The translations under genes and the position numbers were made by a program. From a virus: DNA of 31,632 nt. The notes under the pieces were generated by a model that saw only the letters and a program-made list of their open reading frames with translations, was not told the origin of the DNA and did not search any database. Positions 14,203-21,088 of the stretch are shown piece after piece. Positions within the stretch are counted from its first letter, which is position 1. Every line of letters begins with the position of its first letter. The stretch spans positions 1 to 31,632 of IMG/VR virus record IMGVR_UViG_3300048584_000135; one strand, given 5' to 3'.

Positions 14203-15860
14203 CAGGCGTCTCCCGAACGAAGCCGCGCGCCCAGCGGCGCGCGAAACGGATCGCGGGCCAGCGCGGGATCATCTCCATCCGGATCATCAAATGATGAGCG
14301 GGACTGGCTGACCGGGACGTAGCCGTATTCGATCGCCCCCTGGCGGGATGCATACCAAGCCAGCATGCCGGCGATCGCGGTGTCGCCGTGACGGTCGAAA
14401 CCATCGCTGCCCTTGTAGCGCATGTCGTCCGGCACCTTCACGACGCCGCCGTCATAGGCCAGCGCCTGATGATCGCGCACCACGTCTTCATCGGAAGCGA
14501 TCCGCACGCTGCGCTCGCCAAAGGCCTCGACGTAGGGTGTACCGTTTTCGCGGTACCACTCGCGGCTGAGCTTGATCTCGGAGATCCGCTCGCCATACCG
14601 TTGGGCCGCGACTTCGGCGAGATAGGCACCATTGCCGGTCGCATCGAGCGCACCGTGCCCCAGACGCGGCACGGCATCACAGACGTAGAACAGGATATCG
14701 CGCTGCGCCTCGAATGGCACGTTGCGCATCTCCACCACCAGCCGCCAGCGGCGGACCAAATCCTGCCCCAGTTGCTGGATGACCAGATCGGACGCATCGC
14801 CGCTGCGGGCGAAGTCATGCCCGAAATCATGGCGGCGCTTGGGATCGAGCCTGTCGAGCAGCGGGCGCAGGTGCATCCGGCACCAGTCGGCAATCTGCCG
14901 CTGGCGGGAGCCCTTGTCCGCTGCCTTGAAGCTGTCGGGCAAGTGCAGTCGCACCACATCAACGGACCGGTCGGTTACCTGCTCGATCACCACCCGGGCC
15001 AGCGCCGCGCCTTCGGCATCGGCGGGCACCACGTCGAGCTCCTGGCTCATCGCTGAGGTGCGCGCACCATAGGCGCCGCGGATGCGCTGCTCCCATTCGC
15101 GCTCCGCCTCTTCCGACCAAGTGAGCCCGCGCATCAGGCAGACGCGCCGGTAGAGACCATTGGCGACCGCCGCGCCGAACGGGATATGGTGGATCTTGAA
15201 GGGCACCTTCCCGGCGCGGGCCTCGCGGATCAGTTCGTTGAACGGGTTGAGCACGCCGTTGTGGGTGGAGATCACGCGGATCTTGCCGCCCCAGATCAGC
15301 AGCGCGTTCACCGCGTCCAAGACGGCTCTCACATCCTTGTGAAACGCCGCTTCGTCGATCACGACGATGCCCTGAAGGCCGCGGATGTTCTCCGGCCGGG
15401 AGCTCAGCGCCTCGACCCGGTACCCGCTGGCAAAGGTGATCCGGTAGGCCGAGATATCACGGCTGCTGCCGTCCTCGCGCTCATCCTTGAACAGGAACTC
15501 CTCGATGGGCGCCAATTCGCCGGCAACGATGCGCGCGAAGTGGGCGACATAGCCGATGAACTCGCGCCCCTTGTCCTTGGTGTCGCCGATGTAGAACACA
15601 TTGTCGCCGCCGGCCGAACGCGCGGCAGCAGCGATCAGCGTGTCGTCCAGCGCCTCGGCAAAGGTGATGCCGGTGCGGCGACCCTTCTCACAAACCTTCA
15701 GATCGCTCTTGTCCTCCAGCCACTCGATCTGGTGGCGCATGAGGATGCCATCGGCGAGCGGATCGAGCTCAGCCGGGATCTCCGCGCCGCGTGTCAGCTC
15801 GGCCGGAAGGCGTTCCTCTTCACGCGCAAGAACGGGGGCATTCGGCTCGGATGCCGTCAC
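14199..15860 (-). CDS. Terminase large subunit, Mu gp28-like
   Basis: This encodes 553 residues, with a GTG start at 15860 overlapping the gp27 stop. The N-terminal ATPase has HQIEWLEDKSDLKVCEKGRR (degenerate Walker A around residues 57-66, CEKGRRTGIT) and GIVVIDEAAF at 164-173 (Walker B, Asp169/Glu170). VISTHNG at 196-202 is the coupling motif. The C-terminal RNase H-like nuclease has GHDFARSGDASDL (Asp349) and LDATGNGAYL (Asp406). It pumps DNA into the prohead and cuts it at headful, including host DNA flanking the Mu-type genome. It pairs with the gp27-like small-subunit-position protein upstream. Confidence 0.95.
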   Translation of the reverse strand: MTASEPNAPVLAREEERLPAELTRGAEIPAELDPLADGILMRHQIEWLEDKSDLKVCEKGRRTGITFAEALDDTLIAAAARSAGGDNVFYIGDTKDKGREFIGYVAHFARIVAGELAPIEEFLFKDEREDGSSRDISAYRITFASGYRVEALSSRPENIRGLQGIVVIDEAAFHKDVRAVLDAVNALLIWGGKIRVISTHNGVLNPFNELIREARAGKVPFKIHHIPFGAAVANGLYRRVCLMRGLTWSEEAEREWEQRIRGAYGARTSAMSQELDVVPADAEGAALARVVIEQVTDRSVDVVRLHLPDSFKAADKGSRQRQIADWCRMHLRPLLDRLDPKRRHDFGHDFARSGDASDLVIQQLGQDLVRRWRLVVEMRNVPFEAQRDILFYVCDAVPRLGHGALDATGNGAYLAEVAAQRYGERISEIKLSREWYRENGTPYVEAFGERSVRIASDEDVVRDHQALAYDGGVVKVPDDMRYKGSDGFDRHGDTAIAGMLAWYASRQGAIEYGYVPVSQSRSSFDDPDGDDPALARDPFRAPLGARLRSGDAW

Positions 15861-16462
15861 GTCGCCAGCCCTAGGACGCCCTTGCGGATCGCCTCGATGC
15901 GGTCGGCACCAAGGCCAGCTTCGGTGGCGATCTTCTCGACTGTGCGAACGGCATCCTCGCGCTTGCGGCTTTCCTCGGCCTCGCGACGTTGGATTTCCTC
16001 GCGCTCGTCCTTGCGCTCGGCGGCGAGTGTCTGCTGTTCGCGCCGGGCGATCGTGCTGAGACGGTTGAGGCTCTTCGACACATAATCGATGTCCAGCTGC
16101 TTGGGATCCTCGGCCCCCATCACCAGCTCGACGATGCGGTTCTTCAGCAGCTCGACCGTGGCGATGGTGGTGGAGCTGCGATCGTTGAGGTTGAACTGGC
16201 CGATGATCGTGTTGGTGATCTGCTGGCTCGCGAGCGCCTTTCGCAGCTCGATCGCCTTCCTCACCGAATACCGGCTGAAGGAACCCTTGCTGATCGGCTT
16301 GCAGCCATGGTCCGCGATCCGCGCGTTGAACTCGCGCAGGATCTCGGTCTGCGGCATGCGCCGTTCGTTCAGCTCAGCATTGGCCCAGGCGATATGCTCG
16401 TCGCAAACCTCGGGCAGGAGCTCGATCGAGGAGAGTTTTCCACGTCCGCTGCGCTTGGCCAT
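15857..16462 (-). CDS. gp27-like protein, DUF3486 (small terminase position)
   Basis: This encodes 201 residues starting MAKRSGRGKLSSIELLPEV at 16462, one base after the previous stop. The opening plus ELNERRMPQTEILREFNARI and KPISKGSFSRYSVRKAIEL match the DUF3486 family, which includes Mu gp27. The N-terminal part looks like a helix-turn-helix that could bind DNA. The C-terminus is a long charged coiled coil (AAERKDEREEIQRREAEESR). It lies directly before TerL, the small-terminase place, and probably recognises the pac end. In-frame codons upstream of 16462 overlap the preceding gene and lack a ribosome site. Confidence 0.88.
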   Translation of the reverse strand: MAKRSGRGKLSSIELLPEVCDEHIAWANAELNERRMPQTEILREFNARIADHGCKPISKGSFSRYSVRKAIELRKALASQQITNTIIGQFNLNDRSSTTIATVELLKNRIVELVMGAEDPKQLDIDYVSKSLNRLSTIARREQQTLAAERKDEREEIQRREAEESRKREDAVRTVEKIATEAGLGADRIEAIRKGVLGLAT

Positions 16463-16463
16463 G

Positions 16464-16769
16464 TCACGCGTCCCTCGGGCGGGCGACGCCCTCGATGATG
16501 ATCCGACGCTCGACATGATCGCGGCCGGTCGAGGTCAGCTCCGCGACCAGCAGCTCACCCGCTTCGATCAGGCGCACCGCGTCCAGCTCGGCCAGCGCGC
16601 GGATCTGGGTGCGCACCCAGTCACGCGATCGCCGCACGCCGATTACGTCGAGGACGTGGGTCATGGCCTGGTCATTGAGCCGTCCGTCAACCTGCTTGGC
16701 CAGCTCGTTGAGAATGGCGAGGCGCGCGTCGCGTGCAATCGCCGCACTGAGATCGGTTGTGAGGCTCAC
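16464..16769 (-). CDS. gp26-position winged-helix-like phage protein
   Basis: This encodes 101 residues; the GTG start at 16769 forms a GTGA overlap with the DUF2730 stop. It has the build of a small winged helix: AIARDARLAILNELAKQVDG, VLDVIGVRRSRDWVRTQIRAL, then strands LIEAGELLVAELTSTGRDHV. Proteins of this kind are common between the DUF2730 gene and gp27 in Mu-like phages (Mu gp26 position). I would expect DNA or protein binding linked to packaging or late regulation. The longer open frame upstream of 16769 overlaps two neighbours and is not the gene. Confidence 0.8.
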   Translation of the reverse strand: MSLTTDLSAAIARDARLAILNELAKQVDGRLNDQAMTHVLDVIGVRRSRDWVRTQIRALAELDAVRLIEAGELLVAELTSTGRDHVERRIIIEGVARPRDA

Positions 16770-17182
16770 TTCTCCATCCCCTTCGGAACAACGACGGACA
16801 TCATCAAATTGACGTTGCGGTCGATGTGCTCGACCGCCTTGGCCGTGGCGGCAGAGATCGCGGCGTGCTCGCCTTGCTTGTCGGCCAGGGCGCGGTGGCG
16901 CGTTTCTCCGTCGGCTTGTGCCTTGGAGAGCTTTTCGATCGCCTTTTCCAGTCGCTTGATATCGGCGGGGCTGGCGGTGTCCTTCTCGATGTTCTCGACC
17001 CGTTCGATTATCTCGCCAACCTTGGTCTTGACCGCCTTCATCTCGCCCGAAAGCTCGCCAATCTTTTTGTCTAGCCCGCCGGTGCCGACGGGGTTGCGCG
17101 CGCCGCCGCGCCAAGCGGCGATAGAAATGCCGATTACGATGAAGGCGATGATCAGAAGTTCGATGATGTTGCCGGGACTCAT
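16766..17182 (-). CDS. Membrane-anchored coiled-coil protein, DUF2730-like (gp25 position)
   Basis: This encodes 138 residues. One N-terminal membrane span (NIIELLIIAFIVIGISIAAW, about residues 5-24) is followed by a long coiled coil rich in Lys/Glu (KIGELSGEMKAVKTKVGEI, IKRLEKAIEKLSKAQ). This is the layout of the DUF2730 family that follows the lysis genes in Mu-like phages (Mu gp25). Its start overlaps the holin stop (ATGA). The protein probably sits in the inner membrane with the coil in the cytoplasm. A lysis-accessory role is suggested by position only. Confidence 0.82.
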   Translation of the reverse strand: MSPGNIIELLIIAFIVIGISIAAWRGGARNPVGTGGLDKKIGELSGEMKAVKTKVGEIIERVENIEKDTASPADIKRLEKAIEKLSKAQADGETRHRALADKQGEHAAISAATAKAVEHIDRNVNLMMSVVVPKGMEK

Positions 17183-17676
17183 GGGCCGTCGGGTCCTTCA
17201 TTTGGGTGGGTCGCATCGTGGCCACCAGCGATGTCTCGCTGGGGATCGATGCTGGCAGGTCCACTGATAGTGCTGGTCGCCCCGGCGAATGCGCGGCGCA
17301 CGAAGTCCTTCACCTGCTCGCCAAACAGTTCGAGCAGGGAGAAACCGGAAAAGCCGAGACCAATGGCCACGACGAAAGCGAACAGCCACCCGGGGCGGCT
17401 TTCGATGATCCAGAGCTGGACGACGACGAGCATGATGAAGCTGACCAGCAGGCGCAGCTTCCAACCCAGATCAGCCTCGGTCCGGACGGTAAAGGGCCGC
17501 GCCGCGGCGATGCCGACCGCGCCGAGGATGCAGGTCACCACCGGGATCGGCAGGCCCGCCAGATCCAGAAGGAAGCGATCACCCAACGGGGTCTCCACAT
17601 CAGGCACCACCACCGCCACCGCGAGCGTCGGCAGCCAGACGGCGGCGAACTTGGTGAAGGATAAAGGCTCACCCAT
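17179..17676 (-). CDS. Holin-like protein, four membrane segments
   Basis: This encodes 165 residues starting MGEPLSFTKFAAVWLP at 17676, 2 nt after the DksA/TraR-type gene stop. Four hydrophobic segments are visible: about residues 8-22 (FAAVWLPTLAVAVVV), 38-58 (LPIPVVTCILGAVGIAAA), 75-92 (LRLLVSFIMLVVVQLWII) and 97-118 (WLFAFVVAIGLGFSGFSLL). The tail is polar. The lysozyme in the same operon has no signal sequence, so a holin is required and this is the best candidate. Holins are poorly conserved, so the assignment rests on topology and on the neighbouring lysozyme and spanins. Confidence 0.75.
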   Translation of the reverse strand: MGEPLSFTKFAAVWLPTLAVAVVVPDVETPLGDRFLLDLAGLPIPVVTCILGAVGIAAARPFTVRTEADLGWKLRLLVSFIMLVVVQLWIIESRPGWLFAFVVAIGLGFSGFSLLELFGEQVKDFVRRAFAGATSTISGPASIDPQRDIAGGHDATHPNEGPDGP

Positions 17677-17678
17677 GA

Positions 17679-17891
17679 TCACCGGCCGCGCTCGATCTTG
17701 GTCTGGCAATCGACGCACCGCGTGGCCGAAGGCAGAGCCATCCGGCGGGCCTCTTCGATCTTATCGCCGCAGCTGAGGCAGAACTCCTCACCCAGCCCGA
17801 CCAGGTTTTTGCGGATGCGCTGCACTGCGGCGTCGCGCTGGAGCCGTTCGAACTCTTCAGCCCGCTCGATCGACCTTTCACCCAGATCCAT
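17679..17891 (-). CDS. DksA/TraR-family zinc-finger protein
   Basis: This encodes 70 residues starting ATG at 17891, a TGATG overlap with the Rz stop. A helical N-terminus (RSIERAEEFERLQRDAAVQR) is followed by four cysteines, CLSC (38, 41) and CVDC (59, 62), the zinc-finger of DksA/TraR proteins. TraR-like proteins bind RNA polymerase through the secondary channel and alter promoter choice without ppGpp. Small versions are common in the lysis region of Mu- and P2-like phages. Whether this one binds polymerase cannot be told from the sequence. Confidence 0.87.
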   Translation of the reverse strand: MDLGERSIERAEEFERLQRDAAVQRIRKNLVGLGEEFCLSCGDKIEEARRMALPSATRCVDCQTKIERGR

Positions 17892-18553
17892 CACCGGTTC
17901 CCTTCGGGCGTAAAGCGGACGGCGGATTGGCCGAAGACCCAGTCGATCAGGCGGTTATGGAGGTGCGCGTCTTCGCTGGCTTTCTGAGCCTCGTCGACGG
18001 TCAGGCAGACCAGGCCGGGCGGGCAAAGCGGCTGCGCGGTCAGCTCTCGGGCGGCAGGAAGGTCAGAATTCGGGGCCGCAGCAGCAACTCGGCCGGGGGC
18101 GTTGCCGGCGCCGGGCAGTCCAGCTGGGTCGGCACGGCCGGGATCGGTTCGGGCGGCGTCTCTCGCCCGCAGGCGGTCAAAGCGAGCGCGCAGATTGGCA
18201 TTGTCCACGCGCAGATCAGCAAGCGTCGCATCGGTGATCCTTTCCTGTTCGGCTTCGACGCGCGCGACGTTGGCCTTGGCCTGGCGCTGGGCCTCGTCGC
18301 TGGCGTCGATGTAGTTTGTGATGGTGCCGAGGTGCGCCAGCTGGGTGTCGGTGAGCAGCTGCTCGGTCTCGGCCAGATCTTCGCGCAGATCGGGAATGAC
18401 GATGATCGCCGCCCAGAGAAATGCCGGAACGAAGGCAGAAAGCAGGACGTTGCGAACATCGCTGAGCACCCACTTAAGCGCCGCTAAGAGGCCCTTTAGA
18501 ACGGCCTCAAGCCCGCCCGCGGCGAGCAATTTGAAGGCTGCCCAGCTGATCAC
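17891..18553 (-). CDS. Rz-like inner-membrane spanin (i-spanin)
   Basis: This encodes 220 residues with a GTG start at 18553 overlapping the lysozyme stop (GTGA). An N-terminal amphipathic/hydrophobic stretch is followed by a membrane span at about residues 36-56 (VLLSAFVPAFLWAAIIVIP). A long charged coil comes next (LREDLAETEQLLTDTQLAHL, RQAKANVARVEAEQERI, LRVDNANLRARFDRLRAR). This is the topology of i-spanins, which link to an outer-membrane lipoprotein and fuse the two membranes at lysis. The Rz1-like partner is encoded entirely inside this gene in another frame, which strongly supports the call. At 220 residues it is longer than lambda Rz (153). Confidence 0.85.
   Translation of the reverse strand: MISWAAFKLLAAGGLEAVLKGLLAALKWVLSDVRNVLLSAFVPAFLWAAIIVIPDLREDLAETEQLLTDTQLAHLGTITNYIDASDEAQRQAKANVARVEAEQERITDATLADLRVDNANLRARFDRLRARDAARTDPGRADPAGLPGAGNAPGRVAAAAPNSDLPAARELTAQPLCPPGLVCLTVDEAQKASEDAHLHNRLIDWVFGQSAVRFTPEGNR
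18040..18231 (-). CDS. Rz1-like outer-membrane lipoprotein (o-spanin), embedded in Rz
   Basis: This encodes 63 residues, ATG at 18231, lying wholly within the Rz gene in a shifted frame. GGAAAGGATCACCG precedes the ATG, a good ribosome site. The sequence has a basic start MRRLL, a hydrophobic segment and lipobox LTAC with lipidated Cys21. The mature part of 43 residues is proline-rich (PPEPIPAVPTQLDCPAPATPP). This is the classical Rz1 layout. Lambda Rz1 is likewise embedded in Rz. The extra ORF upstream of 18231 in the same frame is not coding. The pair completes the lysis module with lysozyme and holin. Confidence 0.9.
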   Translation of the reverse strand: MRRLLICAWTMPICALALTACGRETPPEPIPAVPTQLDCPAPATPPAELLLRPRILTFLPPES

Positions 18554-19128
18554 GCGGCACCTGGCACATTGCGGGCAAGCGCGGCGCGAACCTCATCTTT
18601 GATGTCGATCTGGCGCGCGCTCGACCAGCGAGGTGTGCCATTCTGGCGGACTTCCTCGTAAATCAGGACAACACCGTCACCGCTCCAGCGCCCGTCGAAG
18701 AACAGCGCGCGCTCGGCCTTGCGGCGATCGATCACCTCACGAGGGCGGGAGTAGTTCATGAACTCGGACCAGGCGCGGTTGGGATTGCCGGCGAGCACGG
18801 ACTTCACCCAGTCGGCCCGGCCGATGGCACCGGTGTTCCAGTGGAAGCTCAGCGCGGCGGCAAGCTGCGCCTCGGTCAGCTCGCGGCCTCGGAAGGCGCG
18901 TTCAACCTCTGGCAGATATTTCGTGCGCAGCAGCCATTCGTAGACCTCGACCGCGCGCTCAATGGTCGAGCGGTTTTTGCGATAGCGGCCGACCGAATGC
19001 CCACTGGCGTCGGTTACGCCGAAGCCCCAAGTCCACACGCCAACACTGTCGCGGTAAGCCTCCAGTACGAGGCCTTCATGCTCGGCGATTTCAAGCAGGG
19101 TGCGTTCGGTGAGGAGAGTGTCGGCCAT
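18550..19128 (-). CDS. Endolysin, T4-type lysozyme (GH24)
   Basis: This encodes 192 residues starting MADTLLTERTLLEIAEHEGL at 19128. The catalytic triad is Glu18, Asp27 and Thr33, in the same spacing as T4 lysozyme (11, 20, 26): EHEGLVLEAYRDSVGVWTWG. It cuts the MurNAc-GlcNAc bond of peptidoglycan. Later motifs include LSFHWNTGAIGRADWVKSVL and NYSRPREVIDRRKAERALF, typical of phage lysozymes. No signal or SAR segment is present, so a holin must release it. It is the first late gene, 60 bp after the Mor-like gene, with a promoter-like repeat 31 bp upstream. An in-frame ATG at 19164 falls inside that repeat. Confidence 0.94.
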   Translation of the reverse strand: MADTLLTERTLLEIAEHEGLVLEAYRDSVGVWTWGFGVTDASGHSVGRYRKNRSTIERAVEVYEWLLRTKYLPEVERAFRGRELTEAQLAAALSFHWNTGAIGRADWVKSVLAGNPNRAWSEFMNYSRPREVIDRRKAERALFFDGRWSGDGVVLIYEEVRQNGTPRWSSARQIDIKDEVRAALARNVPGAA

Positions 19129-19159
19129 GCATCCGCTATGGGCTGCGGAGCGCTCCGGC

Positions 19160-19182
19160 GGCATGCCCGCGGCGGCGGGCGG
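19160..19182 (-). promoter_or_regulatory. Copy 1 of 23-bp GC-rich hairpin repeat, Plys-like position
   Basis: Identical to 10281-10303. The inner inverted repeat is GCCCGC / GCGGGC around GGCG. It lies 31 bp before the lysozyme ATG and 6 bp beyond the end of the Mor/C-like gene. After the repeat both copies share a weakly similar element at the same distance (CCATAGCGG here, CCATTAAGG in the other). The position corresponds to the Mu late promoter Plys. No ordinary -35 is evident, which fits an activator-dependent promoter. A terminator for the early transcript is the alternative. Confidence 0.55.
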
Positions 19183-19188
19183 ATGCGC

Positions 19189-19563
19189 TCAGAAGAGGTC
19201 TAGCTGCTTGCTGCTATGCGCCCGATTGGGGCGTTCTGACAAGCCGGGTTCCCGAGCGAAGAGTTTTTCCACACCGGTCTCACCAATGCCAAGACGGCGC
19301 GCGATCTGCCGGTTGGAAAGGCCGCGCTCGCGGTAGAACAGCGCCCGATCGCGGCGGGCCAGCGGCACGCGGATGGTGGCAGGCGCCAACGCGCGGCTAA
19401 GTTTCTCGGCGATTTCGCGGCCAAGTGTCTCGACCAGCTCGCTGTCGTCGGCGAGCTTGTAGGGGACGTAGAGGCGGGTGCCGCCGAAGCTCTGCGCGAG
19501 CTTCACGAATCCTTCTCGGCCGAGGATAGATCGCAGCTCGCGCGTGAGATCGCCGACGATCAT
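19189..19563 (-). CDS. mor: Mor/C-type middle-late transcription activator
   Basis: This encodes 124 residues starting MIVGDLTRELRSILGREGF at 19563 (TAATG overlap with the zinc-ribbon gene). The body GGTRLYVPYKLADDSELVETLG, then IAEKLSRALAP and a C-terminal helix-turn-helix (RGLSNRQIARRLGIGETGVEKLF, about residues 80-102), is the Mor/C family pattern. In Mu, Mor turns on C and C turns on the late promoters. Here only one such gene is seen, placed directly before the lysis-head transcripts, so it may do both jobs. The longer open frame up to 19671 overlaps the zinc-ribbon gene and is not used. Confidence 0.9.
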   Translation of the reverse strand: MIVGDLTRELRSILGREGFVKLAQSFGGTRLYVPYKLADDSELVETLGREIAEKLSRALAPATIRVPLARRDRALFYRERGLSNRQIARRLGIGETGVEKLFAREPGLSERPNRAHSSKQLDLF

Positions 19564-19760
19564 TAGTCTTCCTTCGGCTCCCAGACGGGATCGCCGGTGC
19601 CCGGTGACTGGGCGAGCGGGAGCGGTGCCTCGCAAGCGGCGCATTCGGCCGTGACGCGGCCGACGTTCCATGCCTTCCCCCCGCAGCAGGGGCAGCGGTT
19701 GGTCTCGCCCGGCCAGTAGAGTATCGGCGCAGGGCGCGCGAAGGTGGCGCGGGCGTTCAT
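19563..19760 (-). CDS. Small zinc-ribbon protein
   Basis: This encodes 65 residues. The core CPCCGGKAW and AECAACEAPLPL has two pairs of closely spaced cysteines, the layout of a zinc ribbon with knuckles about 14 residues apart. It is translationally coupled to the upstream 54-codon gene (ATGA) and to the Mor gene (TAATG). It may bind nucleic acid or RNA polymerase, but the partner is unknown. Similar short ribbons are frequent just before mor in alphaproteobacterial Mu-like phages, in my recollection. Confidence 0.78.
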   Translation of the reverse strand: MNARATFARPAPILYWPGETNRCPCCGGKAWNVGRVTAECAACEAPLPLAQSPGTGDPVWEPKED

Positions 19761-19921
19761 GCCAAAACGTCCTTCAGCAGCGCGATCTGGTCGGCGGACA
19801 GGGTGATCTCATGGAGCCCGGCCGGCTTGCTCTGGCGAATGACCAGTTTGCCGGAATCGAGCTTCGCCAGCGTCATCTGCGAGAACGCATTGCTGCCGAG
19901 GTTGTGGGTGCCGGTCTTCAT
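19757..19921 (-). CDS. 54-residue protein, unknown
   Basis: A small gene with ATG at 19921 and an ATGA overlap into the zinc-ribbon gene, and itself overlapping the stop of the gene upstream (ATGA). The product reads MKTGTHNLGSNAFSQMTLAK at the start, then SGKLVIRQSKPAGLHEITLS and a short helix at the end. Two strands and a helix look like a compact beta-alpha fold. No motif I recognise. The coupled overlaps on both sides and the absence of any other candidate in this stretch support it being real. Confidence 0.72.
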   Translation of the reverse strand: MKTGTHNLGSNAFSQMTLAKLDSGKLVIRQSKPAGLHEITLSADQIALLKDVLA

Positions 19922-20223
19922 GCTGGCACCTGCTCGGGCTGGTCGTTCATCGCGGCGATGATCTCGCGGTCGAACTCGTCAGGGTCCTGCGGATTGATCT
20001 TGATGAAGCGGCAAGCCAACCATGCTTCACCGGGCCATTCATCGAACACAAGATAGGTCTCATCTTCGAGTTCATCGAAGGCCACATCGTATTCCACTAA
20101 GACAACTAGATAGGATTCCCCCATTTGGGGCCCATGCCGCGAAAGGCTGCCGCCCTCCTCACACTCCCAAGCACCCGCATTTATGCACATCGCCAGATCG
20201 CCAGCTTGCCAATTCTCGCTCAT
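19918..20223 (-). CDS. 101-residue acidic protein, unknown (SH3-like opening)
   Basis: The start MSENWQAGDLAMCINAGAWE resembles short phage proteins with an SH3-like barrel that open 'W..GDlA.c'. A strand-rich middle (SYLVVLVEYDVAFDELEDET) and an acidic end (PDEFDREIIAAMNDQPEQ) follow. It overlaps the GemA-like gene upstream and the 54-codon gene downstream, both by ATGA. Function unknown. I would not assign a role beyond early/middle phage accessory. Confidence 0.72.
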   Translation of the reverse strand: MSENWQAGDLAMCINAGAWECEEGGSLSRHGPQMGESYLVVLVEYDVAFDELEDETYLVFDEWPGEAWLACRFIKINPQDPDEFDREIIAAMNDQPEQVPA

Positions 20224-20930
20224 GCCTCACCTCCCGCTGCGCGCAGCTTGTCGCCCAGCGCCTTGGCGAGGCGCTGGTAGGCTTCCGCATCCATCGGCCC
20301 TTCAGCGCCGGTTTTGATGCCGCACAGCCGGAAGGCGGCGTTGTCGATCGTCCAGTCGGCCGGGATCTCGCCCGCGCCCTTCAGCTTCCACAGGATCGCC
20401 CGGCACAGCCCTTCGTGCAGCGCGCGCGGCTGCAGGTTGTTACCGGCCTCGTCGGTCTGCGGCCAGCCATGGCGAACCGCCATCGCCTTCAGCGCCTCGA
20501 TCAGGCGGAACGCATCAGACTGCTTGGCCCAGACCAGGCGCTCGCACTTCAGCTGCCGCTTGGCGAAGGCTTCCAGCGCCTGTTCGGACGCGTTCTGCAC
20601 CGCATTGAGATGGTGGAGCGAGATCCACAGCGCCCGCGCCTTGCGCGCCATCGGATGCTGCGCCGGGCGGGTTGCAGGGTTGCTCGCCGGGTTCTTCGGC
20701 AGCGGCTTGAAACCCTGCGCCTCAAGCCGCTTCAGCGCGCGCTCCAGTTCGGCCTCGGTGCAATCGCCCGCGCTGCTGCGGCCGGTTTCTTCCAGCATGA
20801 TCTGCCGATAATCATCGTCGGCCAGGGCGAGCTGCTTCTTGGCGACGTGGATCTTCGCCAGCATCGCGCGGCGGCGGCGATCGGTGGGGTTGAACTGCGC
20901 GGGCGCGGCTTTGACAGCGGCAAGGGCCAT
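20220..20930 (-). CDS. gemA: GemA / gp16 family regulatory protein (DUF1018)
   Basis: This encodes 236 residues. The N-terminal RRRAMLAKIHVAKKQLALAD, DDYRQIMLEETGRSSAGDCT and LERALKRLEAQGFKP are the diagnostic GemA/gp16 pattern ('i.ia.k.lgldd..Yr..l....G..S...lt..El...l..L...Gf'). In Mu, GemA modulates host gene expression and DNA supercoiling. The C-terminal half (RKARALWISLHHLNAVQN, then ERLVWAKQSDAFRLIEALKA) extends the family domain. The gene starts at 20930 in TGATG overlap with a small membrane gene and lies in the usual place between B and mor. Confidence 0.92.
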   Translation of the reverse strand: MALAAVKAAPAQFNPTDRRRRAMLAKIHVAKKQLALADDDYRQIMLEETGRSSAGDCTEAELERALKRLEAQGFKPLPKNPASNPATRPAQHPMARKARALWISLHHLNAVQNASEQALEAFAKRQLKCERLVWAKQSDAFRLIEALKAMAVRHGWPQTDEAGNNLQPRALHEGLCRAILWKLKGAGEIPADWTIDNAAFRLCGIKTGAEGPMDAEAYQRLAKALGDKLRAAGGEA

Positions 20931-21088
20931 CAGGCGTCTCCTGTAATTGCGGCAAGGCCAACCGCGACGATCGCGGTGAGGACCATGATGATCACCATGC
21001 CGATCGCTTCGGATCGGGCGGTGCCGGGACCACGAACGGCATCAAGCTCGCGCGCGGCGTGGCGGTAGAGGTCGAGGAGGCGGATCAT
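20930..21088 (-). CDS. 52-residue single-span membrane protein
   Basis: ATG at 21088, overlapping the preceding gene's stop (ATGA) and coupled to gemA (TGATG). The N-terminus MIRLLDLYRHAARELDAV is amphipathic and basic. A hydrophobic segment, AIGMVIIMVLTAIVAVGLAA (about residues 28-47), follows. It would sit in the inner membrane with a very short far side. Small early membrane proteins of this kind are sometimes superinfection-exclusion or host-takeover factors, but nothing in the sequence shows which. Confidence 0.68.
   Translation of the reverse strand: MIRLLDLYRHAARELDAVRGPGTARSEAIGMVIIMVLTAIVAVGLAAITGDA

Noticed and set aside
20022-21068. 348-codon plus-strand frame
   Set aside because: Antisense to gemA and neighbours; Arg/Pro/His-rich composition typical of a shadow frame.
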